NCBI RefSeq assembly: GCF_003148775.1 | Contig: NZ_QGGW01000005.1 | Coordinates: forward strand, 124,001-188,000 | Source of the DNA: Roseicyclus mahoneyensis | Lineage (GTDB): Bacteria > Pseudomonadota > Alphaproteobacteria > Rhodobacterales > Rhodobacteraceae | Direction: 5' to 3' | DNA length: 64,000 nucleotides | Shown here: positions 35,516 to 44,645 of the stretch, piece after piece | Layout: the number at the start of each line of letters is the position of its first letter | Position numbering within the stretch: position 1 is the stretch's first letter | Notes under the pieces: model-generated | Seen by the model: only the letters and a program-made list of their open reading frames with translations | The model's database searches: none | What the model was told of the DNA's origin: nothing | Translations under genes and position numbers: made by a program

Positions 35516-37168
35516 ATGTCCGAACCGATCCGCGAAAGCATGGACTACGATGTCGTCATCGTGGGCGCAGGCCCTTCGGGCCTGTCTGCCGCGATCCGGC
35601 TGAAACAGATCGACCCCGACCTCAACGTGGTGGTGCTCGAAAAGGGTTCCGAGGTCGGCGCGCATATCCTCTCGGGGGCCGTGCTCGACCCCGTTGGTCT
35701 CAACCAGTTGATCCCCGACTGGAAGGCCAAGGGCGCGCCGATCACCGTGCCCGTGCGCGAGGACAAGTTCTATGTCCTGGGCGAAGGCGGCGGCATCCGC
35801 ATCCCCAACAGCGTCATGCCGCGCCTGATGAACAACCACGGCAACTACATCGTGTCGATGGGCAATGTCTGCCGCTGGATGGCGCAGCAGGCCGAGGATC
35901 TGGGCGTCGAGATCTTCCCCGGCATGTCCTGCTCCGCGCTGGTCTATGGCGATGATGGCGCGGTGGCGGGTGTGATCGCGGGCGAATTCGGCCGCAACCC
36001 CGACGGCACGCAAGGCGACGCCTACGAGCCGGGGATGGAGCTGCGCGGCAAATACGTCTTTCTCGCCGAAGGCGTGCGCGGCTCGCTGACCAAGGAAGTC
36101 TTGGCGAAGTTTGACCTGCAAAAAGACAGCGGCCCGCAGAAATTCGGCCTCGGGATGAAGGAAATCTGGGAAATCGACCCCGAAAAGCACGTCGAGGGCC
36201 GCGTGATGCACACGATGGGCTGGCCACTGGGGAAGAACGCGGGCGGCGGGTCCTTTATCTATCACCTTGAGAACAATCAGGTCTATGTTGGCTTCGTGGT
36301 GCACCTGAACTACGAGAACCCGCATCTTTACCCCTACATGGAATTCCAGCGGTTCAAGCATCACCCGATGGTGGCCGAGCTGCTCAAGGGGGCCAAACGC
36401 ATCGCTTACGGCGCGCGCGCCATCAGCGAAGGCGGCTGGCAATCCATGCCCAAGGCGGTCGCGCCCGGCGTCGCCATCCTTGGCTGCGGCGTGGGACTGG
36501 TGAACGTGCCCCGCATCAAGGGAAACCACAACGCCATGCTGTCAGGGATCGAGGCCGCCGAGGCCGCCGCCGCTGCCATCGCACAGGGCCGTGCCAGCGA
36601 TGAGCTGACGGCCTATGACGATTACCTCCACAAGGACGGGCCTATCGCCCGTGACCTCAAGCCCGTGCGCAACGTCAAGCCCCTGTGGTCGAAATACGGT
36701 CTGCTCGGCGGTGTCGTCCTTGGCGGGATGGACATGTGGACCAACAGCCTGTTCGGCGCGTCCTTTTTCGGCACGATGAAGCACACCCGGACCGATGCGC
36801 AGGCCACCGGCAAGGCCCGCGATCACGCGCCCATCGACTACCCCAAACCTGATGGCAAGCTCAGCTTCGACCGGCTGACCAATGTCAGTTTTTCCATGAC
36901 CAACCACGAGGAACACCAGCCCTCGCACCTGCAACTCAAGGACGCGAGCGTTCCGATCTCGGTGAACCTGCCCGAATACGCCGAACCCGCACAGCGCTAT
37001 TGCCCGGCCGGTGTCTACGAGGTGGTGGGCGAGGGGGCCGAGGCGCGCTTTGTCATCAACTTCCAGAATTGCGTTCACTGCAAGACCTGCGACATCAAGG
37101 ATCCGTCGCAGAACATCCACTGGACGGTGCCGCAAGGCGGCGATGGACCCAACTACCCGAACATGTGA
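35516..37168 (+). CDS. Electron transfer flavoprotein-ubiquinone oxidoreductase
   Basis: A 550-aa inner-membrane-bound enzyme passing electrons from ETF (fed by fatty-acid and amino-acid dehydrogenases) to ubiquinone. FAD loop VVIVGAGPSGLSAAIRL at residues 10-26; the C-terminal 4Fe-4S cluster ligands are in RYCPAGVYEV and NCVHCKTCDIKDP. Length is typical. ATG 35516 follows AGGGGAACCC. The etfAB genes are not in the window. Confidence 0.95.
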   Translation: MSEPIRESMDYDVVIVGAGPSGLSAAIRLKQIDPDLNVVVLEKGSEVGAHILSGAVLDPVGLNQLIPDWKAKGAPITVPVREDKFYVLGEGGGIRIPNSVMPRLMNNHGNYIVSMGNVCRWMAQQAEDLGVEIFPGMSCSALVYGDDGAVAGVIAGEFGRNPDGTQGDAYEPGMELRGKYVFLAEGVRGSLTKEVLAKFDLQKDSGPQKFGLGMKEIWEIDPEKHVEGRVMHTMGWPLGKNAGGGSFIYHLENNQVYVGFVVHLNYENPHLYPYMEFQRFKHHPMVAELLKGAKRIAYGARAISEGGWQSMPKAVAPGVAILGCGVGLVNVPRIKGNHNAMLSGIEAAEAAAAAIAQGRASDELTAYDDYLHKDGPIARDLKPVRNVKPLWSKYGLLGGVVLGGMDMWTNSLFGASFFGTMKHTRTDAQATGKARDHAPIDYPKPDGKLSFDRLTNVSFSMTNHEEHQPSHLQLKDASVPISVNLPEYAEPAQRYCPAGVYEVVGEGAEARFVINFQNCVHCKTCDIKDPSQNIHWTVPQGGDGPNYPNM

Positions 37169-37253
37169 TCGGTAAAGCGCATGAAGCCATGGGCCCTGTG
37201 CATTGCCCTTGCGCCCTGAGGGCCCTAGTCTTTCCCCGAACCGGAGGAGACCG

Positions 37254-38951
37254 ATGATGCGCCGCCCCCTGCTGATCCTGTCCCTAGTCGTGGCGGCCCT
37301 TGGGGTCGCCCCGCCTGTTTTCGCACAGGAACGGGGGCTGGCGGGTGCTTATCTGGCCGCACGCGCCGCCGTGATCGATGGTGACCACCGCGCCGCCGCC
37401 GTCTATTTCGAGAACGCGCTGGCCGCTGATCCCGGCAATCCGATGCTGATCGGCAATGCGATCTTCGCCAATGCAGCACTTGGCCAATGGGGCCGAGCCG
37501 AAACCATAGCCGACATGCTTGATCCGGCCGATCAGGGTCAGGAACTTGTCAACCTCGTGCGCATGGTGCGCGGCCTGTCGCAAGGCGATCTGGTCGGTAC
37601 GCGCGCCGCGATCGAGGCCGGGCAGGGTGCGGGGCCCTTGATCGACCCGCTGGCGCTGGCATGGATCGCGCTGGGCGAGGGCGACATGGGTCGCGCCACC
37701 GAAGCCTTTCGTGCCATCGCGCAAGATGATGCGCTCAGCGACATCGCGCTGACCCATCTGGCGCTTGCCCGCGCCGCCGTGGGCGATTTCGAAGGTGCCG
37801 ATGCGATCTTTTCGGGCGATGAATTCGGCCCTTTGTCAGTCAACGAACGCTCGATCCGCGCCCGGGCCGAGGTTCTGGTCCAGCTCGACCGGGTGGATGC
37901 TGCGCTGCAACTGCTCGATTTCTTTACGGCGGGCGTGCCCGATCCGGGCCTGCTTGCCCTCCGCGAGCGGATTGCAACGCAAGACAGCGTCCCGCCCTAC
38001 ACCTTCCTGACCACCGCGACGCAAGGTCTGGCTGAGGTGTTCCACACCATCGCCGAGGCGCTGGGGCGCGATGCCGGGTCGACCACTTTGCCGTTGCTCT
38101 ATGCCCGCGCCGCCCATGGCATCGACCCGGCCCATACAGACGCGCTGATCCTCGCGGGTCAGATCCTTGCCGAGGCTGATCAGTTCGCGCTTGCCGCCGA
38201 TGCCTTCCTCGAGGTGCCGGAGGGCGATCCGCAATACATCGAGGCGCAGCTGGGTCGCGCGGATGCCTATTTCGACGATGACCGCCGCGACGAGGCGGTC
38301 GAGGTGCTGGAGCGTCTGGCCCTCGATCATCCCGGTCTCGCCACAGTACAGGCTGCGCTGGGCGACATCCTGCGCCGGACCGAAGATTGCGCGGGTGCGG
38401 TCGCGGCCTATACTGCGGCGCTCGATCTGGTCGACATCACGCAAAGCCGCTACTGGTTTCTCTACTACACCCGCGGCATATGCCACGATGTGCTGGACGA
38501 CTTCGATGCCTCCGAGGCCGATTTCCGGCAGGCTCTGGTCCTCAACCCCGATCAGCCGCTGGTACTCAATAACCTCGGCTATTCGCTTGTCGAACAGCGA
38601 CGCAGCCTCGACGAGGCGCTCGACATGATCGAACGCGCCGTCGCGGGGCGGCCCGACTCCGGCTATATCGTCGACAGTCTGGGCTGGGTTCTCTACCGGC
38701 TTGGCCGCTTCGAGGAAGCGGTGGAGCCGATGGAACGCGCCGTTGCCCTCCTGCCCAATGATCCGATCATCAACGATCATCTGGGCGACGTCTACTGGAT
38801 GGTCGGCCGCCAGCGCGAGGCGCGGTTCCAATGGGAACGCGCGCTCAGCTTCGACCCTGAAGAGGCCGAGGCGATCCGCATCCGCCGCAAGCTCGAGATC
38901 GGGCTGGACCGCGTGCTGGCCGATGAGGGCGGGGTGGGCGAAACCCAGTGA
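37254..38951 (+). CDS. Secreted TPR-repeat protein
   Basis: A 565-aa periplasmic or outer-membrane-associated protein with a signal peptide (about residues 1-24, ending PVFA-Q) and tetratricopeptide repeats throughout; the clearest run is residues 390-540 (for example [33 protein letters not shown] and [17 protein letters not shown]). ATG 37254 follows GGAGGAG. It is translationally coupled by a GTGA overlap to ispE, an arrangement I recall from other Rhodobacteraceae. A scaffold role is inferred from TPRs; partner unknown. Confidence 0.88.
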   Translation: MMRRPLLILSLVVAALGVAPPVFAQERGLAGAYLAARAAVIDGDHRAAAVYFENALAADPGNPMLIGNAIFANAALGQWGRAETIADMLDPADQGQELVNLVRMVRGLSQGDLVGTRAAIEAGQGAGPLIDPLALAWIALGEGDMGRATEAFRAIAQDDALSDIALTHLALARAAVGDFEGADAIFSGDEFGPLSVNERSIRARAEVLVQLDRVDAALQLLDFFTAGVPDPGLLALRERIATQDSVPPYTFLTTATQGLAEVFHTIAEALGRDAGSTTLPLLYARAAHGIDPAHTDALILAGQILAEADQFALAADAFLEVPEGDPQYIEAQLGRADAYFDDDRRDEAVEVLERLALDHPGLATVQAALGDILRRTEDCAGAVAAYTAALDLVDITQSRYWFLYYTRGICHDVLDDFDASEADFRQALVLNPDQPLVLNNLGYSLVEQRRSLDEALDMIERAVAGRPDSGYIVDSLGWVLYRLGRFEEAVEPMERAVALLPNDPIINDHLGDVYWMVGRQREARFQWERALSFDPEEAEAIRIRRKLEIGLDRVLADEGGVGETQ

Positions 38952-39784
38952 GGTTGTTCGCGCCGGCCAAGGTCAATCTTGCGCTGCATGTCACCGGGCG
39001 GCGGGATGACGGCTATCATCTGCTCGATTCCGTTGTGGTGTTCGCCGATCTGGGCGACAGGATCGACATCGCGCCCTCTAACGATCTGTCGCTGACGGTC
39101 ACCGGTCCGCGCGCCGCCGGTGTGCCCGCCGACCGGCGCAATCTGATCTGGCAGGCGGCCGAACTCTTCCCGCCGGGGCAAGGCGCGGCCATCACGCTCG
39201 ACAAGCATTTGCCCCATGCCGGCGGCATCGGCGGCGGCTCTGCCGATGCGGCGGCGACCTTGCGTGGTCTGGCCGCGTTCTGGGATCTCGCCCTGCCCAA
39301 TGCCGCCGCCGTGCTGTCGCTTGGCGCCGATGTGCCCGTCTGCCTGTTTCGGAAACCGGCGCGCATGTTGGGCATCGGCGAGATTGTGGCCCCCTTACCG
39401 CCGCTGCCGCCGCTTTGGGTGGTTCTGATCAATCCCGGCATCGAGGTTCCGACCAGCGCCGTGTTCAAGAAGCTGACCTCGCCCGACAACACCCCATTGC
39501 CCGACATTCCGGCGCAGGGTTGGCAAGATGCCGCCGCGCTGTCGGATTGGCTTTGCGACACGCGCAACGATCTGGAACCGCCCGCCCGCGCGCTGGTCCC
39601 CGAAATCGGGCGGGTGATCGACCATCTGAACGCGCGGCCCGGTTGCCTGCTTGCGCGCATGTCGGGATCGGGCGGCACCTGTTTTGGCCTTTTCGCCACT
39701 GAGGCGGCCGCAACACAGGCGGCCCTCGACCTGCAGGACCGACCCGATTGGTGGGTCGCAGCCGCCCGGCTTCTCCCCGCCTGA
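38948..39784 (+). CDS. ispE: 4-diphosphocytidyl-2-C-methyl-D-erythritol kinase
   Basis: A 278-aa GHMP kinase, fourth step of the MEP pathway. [21 protein letters not shown] opens the protein (its Lys and the following His region bind substrate) and [15 protein letters not shown] is the ATP loop. GTG start overlaps the TPR gene stop by 4 bases. ispH, of the same pathway, is at 14482, and a polyprenyl synthase follows convergently. Confidence 0.95.
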   Translation: MRLFAPAKVNLALHVTGRRDDGYHLLDSVVVFADLGDRIDIAPSNDLSLTVTGPRAAGVPADRRNLIWQAAELFPPGQGAAITLDKHLPHAGGIGGGSADAAATLRGLAAFWDLALPNAAAVLSLGADVPVCLFRKPARMLGIGEIVAPLPPLPPLWVVLINPGIEVPTSAVFKKLTSPDNTPLPDIPAQGWQDAAALSDWLCDTRNDLEPPARALVPEIGRVIDHLNARPGCLLARMSGSGGTCFGLFATEAAATQAALDLQDRPDWWVAAARLLPA

Positions 39785-39806
39785 ATCTTCTATAACAAGC
39801 CGACGC

Positions 39807-40808
39807 TCAGGTCAGGCGCGCCACGACGTAATCGGCCAGATCGGCCATCATGTCGCGCAACGGATGCTGTGGCGCTGGATCAAGTGCAACCTTGGCGCGC
39901 GCCGCCCAGTCCAGCGCCTCGATGCGCGTTTCCTCCAGCGTTCCATGTGCGAGCAGAAGCGCCATCGCCTGTTCCAGATCGCCCTCGCGCTGGTCGCCCT
40001 TCTCGATCGTGCGGACCCAGAATGCCCTCTCCGCCGCATCGGCGCGGGCCACGGCGCGGATAACTGGCAAGGTCAGCTTGCGCTCGCGGAAATCATCGCC
40101 CGTGTTCTTGCCCAGAACGCCGTCGCTGCCACCCCAATCCAGCAGGTCGTCGACCATCTGGAACGCGATACCCAGTGCATCACCGTAGGCCGCCAACCCG
40201 CGCACCACGCCCTCGGGCTGATCGGCGATCACGCCGCCGACCTCGCAGGCGGCCTCGAACAGGGCGGCGGTCTTGCCGCGGATGACCTGCAGGTAAATGT
40301 CCTCGGTCGTGGCAAGGTTCATCGCTGCGGTCAGCTGCAAGACCTCGCCCTCGGCGATCACGGCGGCCGCGTTCGACAAGATGTTGAGAACGCGCAGATT
40401 GCCCGTTTCAACCATCAATTGAAACGACCGCGCGAACAGGTAGTCACCGACCAGAACGCTCGACTTGTTGTCCCACAGCAGGTTCGCCGTCGGCCTCCCG
40501 CGCCGCTTGTGGCTCTCGTCCACCACGTCGTCATGCAGTAGCGTCGCGGTGTGGATGAACTCCACCGTCGCCGCCAGCTTCTGATGCGCGCTGCCCTCGT
40601 AGCCACACATACGCGCCGCGGCCAGCGTCAGCATCGGGCGCACGCGCTTGCCGCCGGCGTCGACCAGATGGGCGGTGACCTCGGGGATGCGGGGCGCGTG
40701 TTTCGACGCCATCCGGTCGCGGATCAGCGCATTCACCGCCGCCAGATCATCGGCCAGCGCGGATTGCATCCGTTCATGCGGCGCTGTCGCTGCAGTGTCG
40801 AGGCTCAT
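39807..40808 (-). CDS. Long-chain polyprenyl diphosphate synthase
   Basis: A 333-aa trans-prenyltransferase of the IspB/DdsA class that builds the side chain of ubiquinone. The two Asp-rich motifs are LLHDDVVDES and QMVDDLLDW. In Rhodobacteraceae the product is usually decaprenyl diphosphate (UQ-10), but chain length cannot be read from the sequence. Convergent with ispE; divergent from the DUF2007 gene. Confidence 0.93.
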   Translation of the reverse strand: MSLDTAATAPHERMQSALADDLAAVNALIRDRMASKHAPRIPEVTAHLVDAGGKRVRPMLTLAAARMCGYEGSAHQKLAATVEFIHTATLLHDDVVDESHKRRGRPTANLLWDNKSSVLVGDYLFARSFQLMVETGNLRVLNILSNAAAVIAEGEVLQLTAAMNLATTEDIYLQVIRGKTAALFEAACEVGGVIADQPEGVVRGLAAYGDALGIAFQMVDDLLDWGGSDGVLGKNTGDDFRERKLTLPVIRAVARADAAERAFWVRTIEKGDQREGDLEQAMALLLAHGTLEETRIEALDWAARAKVALDPAPQHPLRDMMADLADYVVARLT

Positions 40809-40881
40809 GCGCCCGTCCTTCCCCTATGCCTTGCGCCGCGCCCGTCTCGACAAGCGGCCCCGGCCTGCCTACATCGGTTTC

Positions 40882-41097
40882 ATGCTAGAGATCATGCGCA
40901 GCACCGACCCGACCGAGATCGCCTTCGCCTCGGCGCTTTTGTCCGGCGAGGGTATAGAGGTCTTCGAGTTGGACGTCCATATGAGCGTGCTCGAGGGCTC
41001 CATCGGCATATTGCCGCGCCGTCTGCTGGTGCGCCGCGCTGACGCCTTCGAGGCCCGCGTGGTCCTGCGCGACAACAACCTGCCGGTGACCGAGTGA
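40882..41097 (+). CDS. DUF2007 family protein
   Basis: A 71-aa protein matching DUF2007, a small ferredoxin-like fold (MLEIMRSTDPTEIAFASALL, then a conserved RLLVRRADAFEARVVL). Function unknown. It is coupled by a GTGA overlap to the downstream methyltransferase. Confidence 0.85.
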   Translation: MLEIMRSTDPTEIAFASALLSGEGIEVFELDVHMSVLEGSIGILPRRLLVRRADAFEARVVLRDNNLPVTE

Positions 41098-41840
41098 GCA
41101 CCACCCGCGACGCCTTTCTGGGCGGCAGGGTGCAGATCACGCAGCCCCGGGTCGGCTACCGCGCCGCAACCGATCCTGTCTATCTCGCCGCCGCCTGTCC
41201 CGCCTTGCCGGGCCAATCGGTGCTGGATCTGGGCTGCGGCGTGGGCACTGCTGCGCTGTGCCTGCATGCCCGCGTGCCCGGCTTGCGGATGGTGGGGGTG
41301 GAACGACAGCCCGATTATGCCGCCCTTGCGCGCCTGAACGCGGCCGAGGCTGGGGCCGACATGACCGTGATCGAGGCCGATCTGACCGATCTGCCTGCCG
41401 ACCTGCGCCAGCTTTGCTTCGATCATGTCGTGACCAACCCGCCCTATTTCGCGGCCAACGACGGAACAGCCTCCCGCGACACTGGGCGCGAGGCGGCGAA
41501 CCGGGCCGAGACGTCGCTGGGCGACTGGATCGCCACGGCCCGCGCGCGGCTTGCACCGCGGGGGTGGCTGACACTGATCCAGACCGCAGAACGTTTGCCT
41601 GATTGCCTGTCCGCCCTGCAGACTGGCTTTGGCGCCATCACGGTCCTGCCGATCCAGTCCCGCTCGGGCCGTGCCGCCAACCGCGTCGTGATCCGGGCGC
41701 GCAAATCCGCCCGCGCGCCCTTTCGCCTGCTGCCGCCCTTTCTTGTACATGAAGGCCCAAGCCACGCCGCCGACGCGCCCGATTTCACCCCCCAAGCCGA
41801 GGCCGTGCTGCGCCATGCCGCGCCACTGGCCTTGGGCTGA
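41094..41840 (+). CDS. TrmN6-like N6-adenine methyltransferase
   Basis: A 248-aa methyltransferase of the tRNA1(Val) A37 N6 family (TrmN6/YfiC). Motif I is VLDLGCGVGTAAL and the catalytic motif is NPPYF in VVTNPPYFAAND. AFLGGRVQITQPRVGYRAATD is the typical start. Being an N6-adenine enzyme on tRNA is likely but the exact target is not certain. GTG start overlaps DUF2007. Confidence 0.87.
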   Translation: MSTTRDAFLGGRVQITQPRVGYRAATDPVYLAAACPALPGQSVLDLGCGVGTAALCLHARVPGLRMVGVERQPDYAALARLNAAEAGADMTVIEADLTDLPADLRQLCFDHVVTNPPYFAANDGTASRDTGREAANRAETSLGDWIATARARLAPRGWLTLIQTAERLPDCLSALQTGFGAITVLPIQSRSGRAANRVVIRARKSARAPFRLLPPFLVHEGPSHAADAPDFTPQAEAVLRHAAPLALG

Positions 41841-41900
41841 TCGGCGGTACATCGCATTTGAACAATCCCGCTGGTTGTTTTGCGTGACACGACTCAACTT

Positions 41901-41922
41901 CCGTGTTGCACTTGTCACACGG
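41901..41922. promoter_or_regulatory. Inverted repeat in the ydcH upstream region
   Basis: CCGTGT and ACACGG are separated by 10 bases, 27 bases before the YdcH start, and overlap a possible -35 (TTGCAC, 41906-41911). It could be an operator; the regulator is unknown. Confidence 0.28.
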
Positions 41923-41948
41923 CAGTCACATCGGAGAGGAGGACTTTT

Positions 41949-42113
41949 ATGTCACTTGGGTCTCACCTGCAGGAACTGAAGAAGAAGCACGCGACCCTCT
42001 CGGAAAAGGTGGAACAGGCACAACGCAGCCCGGCGGTCGATGACCTGGTTGTGCGCGAGCTGAAAAAGGAAAAACTGCGCCTGAAGGAAGAGATTTCGCG
42101 TCTGGCCAACTGA
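41949..42113 (+). CDS. YdcH/DUF465 family small coiled-coil protein
   Basis: A 54-aa helical protein of the YdcH (DUF465) family: SLGSHLQELKKKHATLSEKV and LKKEKLRLKEEISRL form a highly charged coiled-coil hairpin. ATG 41949 is preceded by GAGAGGAGGA, one of the strongest ribosome sites in this window, suggesting high expression. Family function unknown. Confidence 0.9.
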   Translation: MSLGSHLQELKKKHATLSEKVEQAQRSPAVDDLVVRELKKEKLRLKEEISRLAN

Positions 42114-42121
42114 CGCGATCT

Positions 42122-42144
42122 GCCGCGCCAACCGCTGGCGCGGC
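42122..42144. terminator. Perfect hairpin after ydcH
   Basis: Arms GCCGCGCCA/TGGCGCGGC, 9 bp, loop ACCGC, 8 bases after the ydcH stop; no T-run follows. Probably the 3' end or stabiliser of the ydcH mRNA. Confidence 0.55.
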
Positions 42145-42154
42145 GCCACACATC

Positions 42155-42215
42155 GACCCGATATAGCCTTGCGCCGGGCGAAACCCGGAAATGCGATCTT
42201 GCGGCTAGTCGGGTC
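42155..42215 (+). ncRNA. Candidate structured RNA element
   Basis: A nested stem structure: outer 7-bp GACCCGA/TCGGGTC (42155-42161 with 42209-42215), then TAGCC/GGCTA (42164-42168 with 42203-42207), and an inner CCGGG/CCCGG hairpin (42174-42178 with 42184-42188, loop CGAAA). It sits between the ydcH hairpin and a small ORF. I do not recognise it as a known riboswitch or small RNA. Strand is drawn as + because the small ORF and terminator follow on that strand. Confidence 0.35.
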
Positions 42216-42276
42216 ATCATCGCTGACCTAAATTTCACCAAGGGGAGGTGTTCTCCTTGATGGAAGGATGTCACCG

Positions 42277-42390
42277 ATGGAAAATTTCGCTCACACTGCA
42301 CAGGTTCGCGCCCAGATCGTCGCGGCCCGTCAGGAATGCGCCGCCTATTTCTGGCGCGGCGAATTTGGCCTGTTTTCGCGCCGCGCCTGA
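42277..42390 (+). CDS. Small hypothetical ORF (37 aa)
   Basis: Encodes MENFAHTAQVRAQIVAARQE followed by CAAYFWRGEFGLFSRRA. A GGAAGG site lies 9 bases upstream, and a terminator follows 25 bases downstream, which argues for a real transcription unit. No domain recognised; helical and slightly basic. An AGGGGAGG stretch upstream (42241-42248) can pair with TCTCCTT right after it, so translation might be structure-controlled. Could be a genuine small protein or the coding part of a small RNA. Confidence 0.45.
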   Translation: MENFAHTAQVRAQIVAARQECAAYFWRGEFGLFSRRA

Positions 42391-42415
42391 TCCCGTAACG
42401 GCAGACCGGACATGG

Positions 42416-42442
42416 AAAAGGCCGGGTCAAGCCCGGCCTTTT
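42416..42442. terminator. Bidirectional rho-independent terminator
   Basis: AAAAGGCCGGG (42416-42426) pairs with CCCGGCCTTTT (42432-42442) around TCAAG. The A/T ends make it work in both directions: for the 42.2-42.4 kb unit rightward and for phbB leftward. Confidence 0.88.
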
Positions 42443-42461
42443 GCGTTTCAATCTCAAGAAC

Positions 42462-43184
42462 TCAGACGAAGAACTGCGCCCCGTTTGCCGAAATCGTCGA
42501 GCCGTTGATGAAGCCTGACTGCTCGGATGCCAAGAACACCACGCAGCGGGCAATTTCCTCGGGCTCGCCCAGACGGCCCGCCGGAATGCCCGCGACGATC
42601 TTTGCGCGCACCTCCTCGGGGATGGCCATCACCATCTCGGTGGCGATGTAGCCGGGGCAGATCGCGTTGGCGGTGATCCCCGCCCGCGCGCCTTCTTGCG
42701 CAAGCGATTTTACGATGCCCAGGTCGCCCGCCTTGGTCGCGGCATAGTTGACCTGCCCGAACTGCCCCTTTTGCCCGTTGATCGAGGAAATCACGATCAC
42801 GCGGCCGAACTTGCGGTCGCGCATGCCGGGCCAGACCGGGTGGACGGTGTTGAACACGCCCGTCAGGTTGGTGTCGATCACCTCTTTCCACTGCTCGGGC
42901 GTCATCTTGTGGAAGGGCGCGTCACGCGTGATGCCTGCATTGGCCACCACGATGTCGATCGGGCCCAGATCCGCCTCGACCTGCGCGATGCCGGCCTTGG
43001 AGCTGTCGTAATCGGCGACATTCCATTTGTAGGTCTTGATGCCGGTCTCTGCGGTGAAGGCCGCGGCCTTCTCGTCATTTCCGGCATAGGTGGCGGCGAC
43101 TTCGTAGCCCTCCGCCTTCAGGGCCTTGGAAATGGCCTCACCGATGCCGCGGCTTCCGCCGGTGACGAGTGCTACTTTTGCCAT
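42462..43184 (-). CDS. phbB: Acetoacetyl-CoA reductase
   Basis: A 240-aa short-chain dehydrogenase reducing acetoacetyl-CoA with NADPH to (R)-3-hydroxybutyryl-CoA for polyhydroxybutyrate. Nucleotide loop GGSRGIGEAI, catalytic Ser in VISSINGQKGQFGQ and Tyr/Lys in VNYAATKAG. The QKGQFGQVNY segment is typical of PhbB. ATG 43184 follows CTGGAGGAG. Lies downstream of phbA on the same strand, separated by a terminator. Confidence 0.95.
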   Translation of the reverse strand: MAKVALVTGGSRGIGEAISKALKAEGYEVAATYAGNDEKAAAFTAETGIKTYKWNVADYDSSKAGIAQVEADLGPIDIVVANAGITRDAPFHKMTPEQWKEVIDTNLTGVFNTVHPVWPGMRDRKFGRVIVISSINGQKGQFGQVNYAATKAGDLGIVKSLAQEGARAGITANAICPGYIATEMVMAIPEEVRAKIVAGIPAGRLGEPEEIARCVVFLASEQSGFINGSTISANGAQFFV

Positions 43185-43283
43185 GATCTCCTCCAGTCTG
43201 GCGTATCGTTCAGGTAATGGTGTTACGCGGACGGCGCGACCGACGCAACTTTGTTTCGCCAACTATGGCCATGCGTCACAAAG

Positions 43284-43306
43284 AAAAAGGGCGCCCGGAG
43301 GCGCCC
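43284..43306 (-). terminator. Rho-independent terminator between phbA and phbB
   Basis: On the minus strand GGGCGCC-TCCG-GGCGCCC followed by TTTTTC, 18 bases after the phbA stop. It should end or attenuate phbA transcripts before phbB. Confidence 0.85.
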
Positions 43307-43323
43307 CAGTTCCCATGCCTGGC

Positions 43324-44499
43324 TTACGGACGTTCGACGCAGAGCGCGACACCCATGCCGCCCCCGATGCACAGCGTGGCAAGCCCCCGCTTGGCATCGC
43401 GGCGCTTCATCTCGAACAGCAGCGTGTTCAGCACCCGGCAGCCCGAGGCGCCGATCGGGTGGCCGATGGCGATGGCGCCGCCGTTCACGTTCACGATCGC
43501 CGGGTCCCAGCCCATGTCCTTGTTCACCGCGCAGGCCTGTGCCGCGAAAGCCTCGTTCGCCTCGACCAGATCCAGATCTCCGACCGACCATCCGGCCTTT
43601 TCCAGCGCCTTGCGGCTGGCATAGATCGGGCCTACGCCCATGATCGACGGGTCCAAACCGGCGGTCGCGTAGGAGGCGATGCGCGCCAGTGGCGTGATCC
43701 CGCGCCGTGCGGCCTCATCGACCGACATCAGCAGCGTCGCCGCCGCGCCATCGTTCAGGCCCGAGGCATTGCCCGCCGTGACCGAACCGTCCTTGGTGAA
43801 GGCGGGGCGCAGCTTGGCCATCGCATCCATGGTCGCGCCGTGGCGGATGTATTCGTCCGCGTCCACGGTCACGTCGCCCTTTCGGGTCTTGATCGTCACC
43901 GCTGCAATCTCGTCGGCGAAACGCCCCGCTTTCTGTGCGGCTTCGGCCTTGTTCTGGCTGGCGACCGCGAATTCATCCTGCATCTCGCGGCTGATCTGCC
44001 ACTGTTGCGCGACATTCTCGGCGGTCTGGCCCATGTGGTAGCCGTTGAACGCATCCCACAACCCGTCACGGATCATCGTGTCGATATAGGACATGTCGCC
44101 CATCTTCTGGCCCTGCCGCAGGTTGGCGGCATGCGCGCTCATCGACATGTTCTCCTGCCCGCCGGCCACCACGATGGACGCATCGCCCAGCATGATGTGC
44201 TGCGCACCCAGCGCCACCGCCCGCAGGCCCGAGCCGCAGACCTGGTTGATGCCCCAAGCCGCAGCTTCTTGCGGAAGGCCCGCGTTGATATGCGCCTGAC
44301 GCGCCGGGTTCTGCCCCTGTGCCGCGGTCAGCACCTGGCCCAGGATCGTCTCGCTCACCTCGGCCTTGTCGACGCCCGCGCGTTCGACCACGGCTTCGAT
44401 GGCGATGCGACCCAGCTCATGGGCCGGTGTGTTGGCGAAGGCGCCCAGAAAACTGCCCACCGGCGTGCGCGCGGCCGAGGCGATGACGACATTGGTCAT
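43324..44499 (-). CDS. phbA: Acetyl-CoA C-acetyltransferase (beta-ketothiolase)
   Basis: A 391-aa biosynthetic thiolase condensing two acetyl-CoA into acetoacetyl-CoA. The acyl-accepting Cys is C88 in [22 protein letters not shown] (His) and [10 protein letters not shown] (second Cys) complete the site. Together with phbB it feeds polyhydroxybutyrate; the synthase phaC is not in this window. A GACACA/TGTGTC repeat lies about 95 bases upstream. Confidence 0.95.
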   Translation of the reverse strand: MTNVVIASAARTPVGSFLGAFANTPAHELGRIAIEAVVERAGVDKAEVSETILGQVLTAAQGQNPARQAHINAGLPQEAAAWGINQVCGSGLRAVALGAQHIMLGDASIVVAGGQENMSMSAHAANLRQGQKMGDMSYIDTMIRDGLWDAFNGYHMGQTAENVAQQWQISREMQDEFAVASQNKAEAAQKAGRFADEIAAVTIKTRKGDVTVDADEYIRHGATMDAMAKLRPAFTKDGSVTAGNASGLNDGAAATLLMSVDEAARRGITPLARIASYATAGLDPSIMGVGPIYASRKALEKAGWSVGDLDLVEANEAFAAQACAVNKDMGWDPAIVNVNGGAIAIGHPIGASGCRVLNTLLFEMKRRDAKRGLATLCIGGGMGVALCVERP

Positions 44500-44594
44500 G
44501 GATTACCCTTTCGTGACAGGCGCGGCATCCCCATGACGCGGGGCGCAGGGCCGGTTCATCTCTCCAACCTTCTGGTAACCCTCTCACCCCCTGC

Positions 44595-44614
44595 GACACA
44601 ATGGACAGTGTGTC
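44595..44614. promoter_or_regulatory. Inverted repeat upstream of phbA
   Basis: GACACA (44595-44600) and TGTGTC (44609-44614) around 8 bases, in the 146-base gap between phbA and the EAL gene. It could be an operator for phbA or part of the EAL gene's 3' end. No other clear signal in the gap. Confidence 0.25.
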
Positions 44615-44645
44615 TCAGCCTGCGGTTGCGCGGCCTGGCGCCCGG

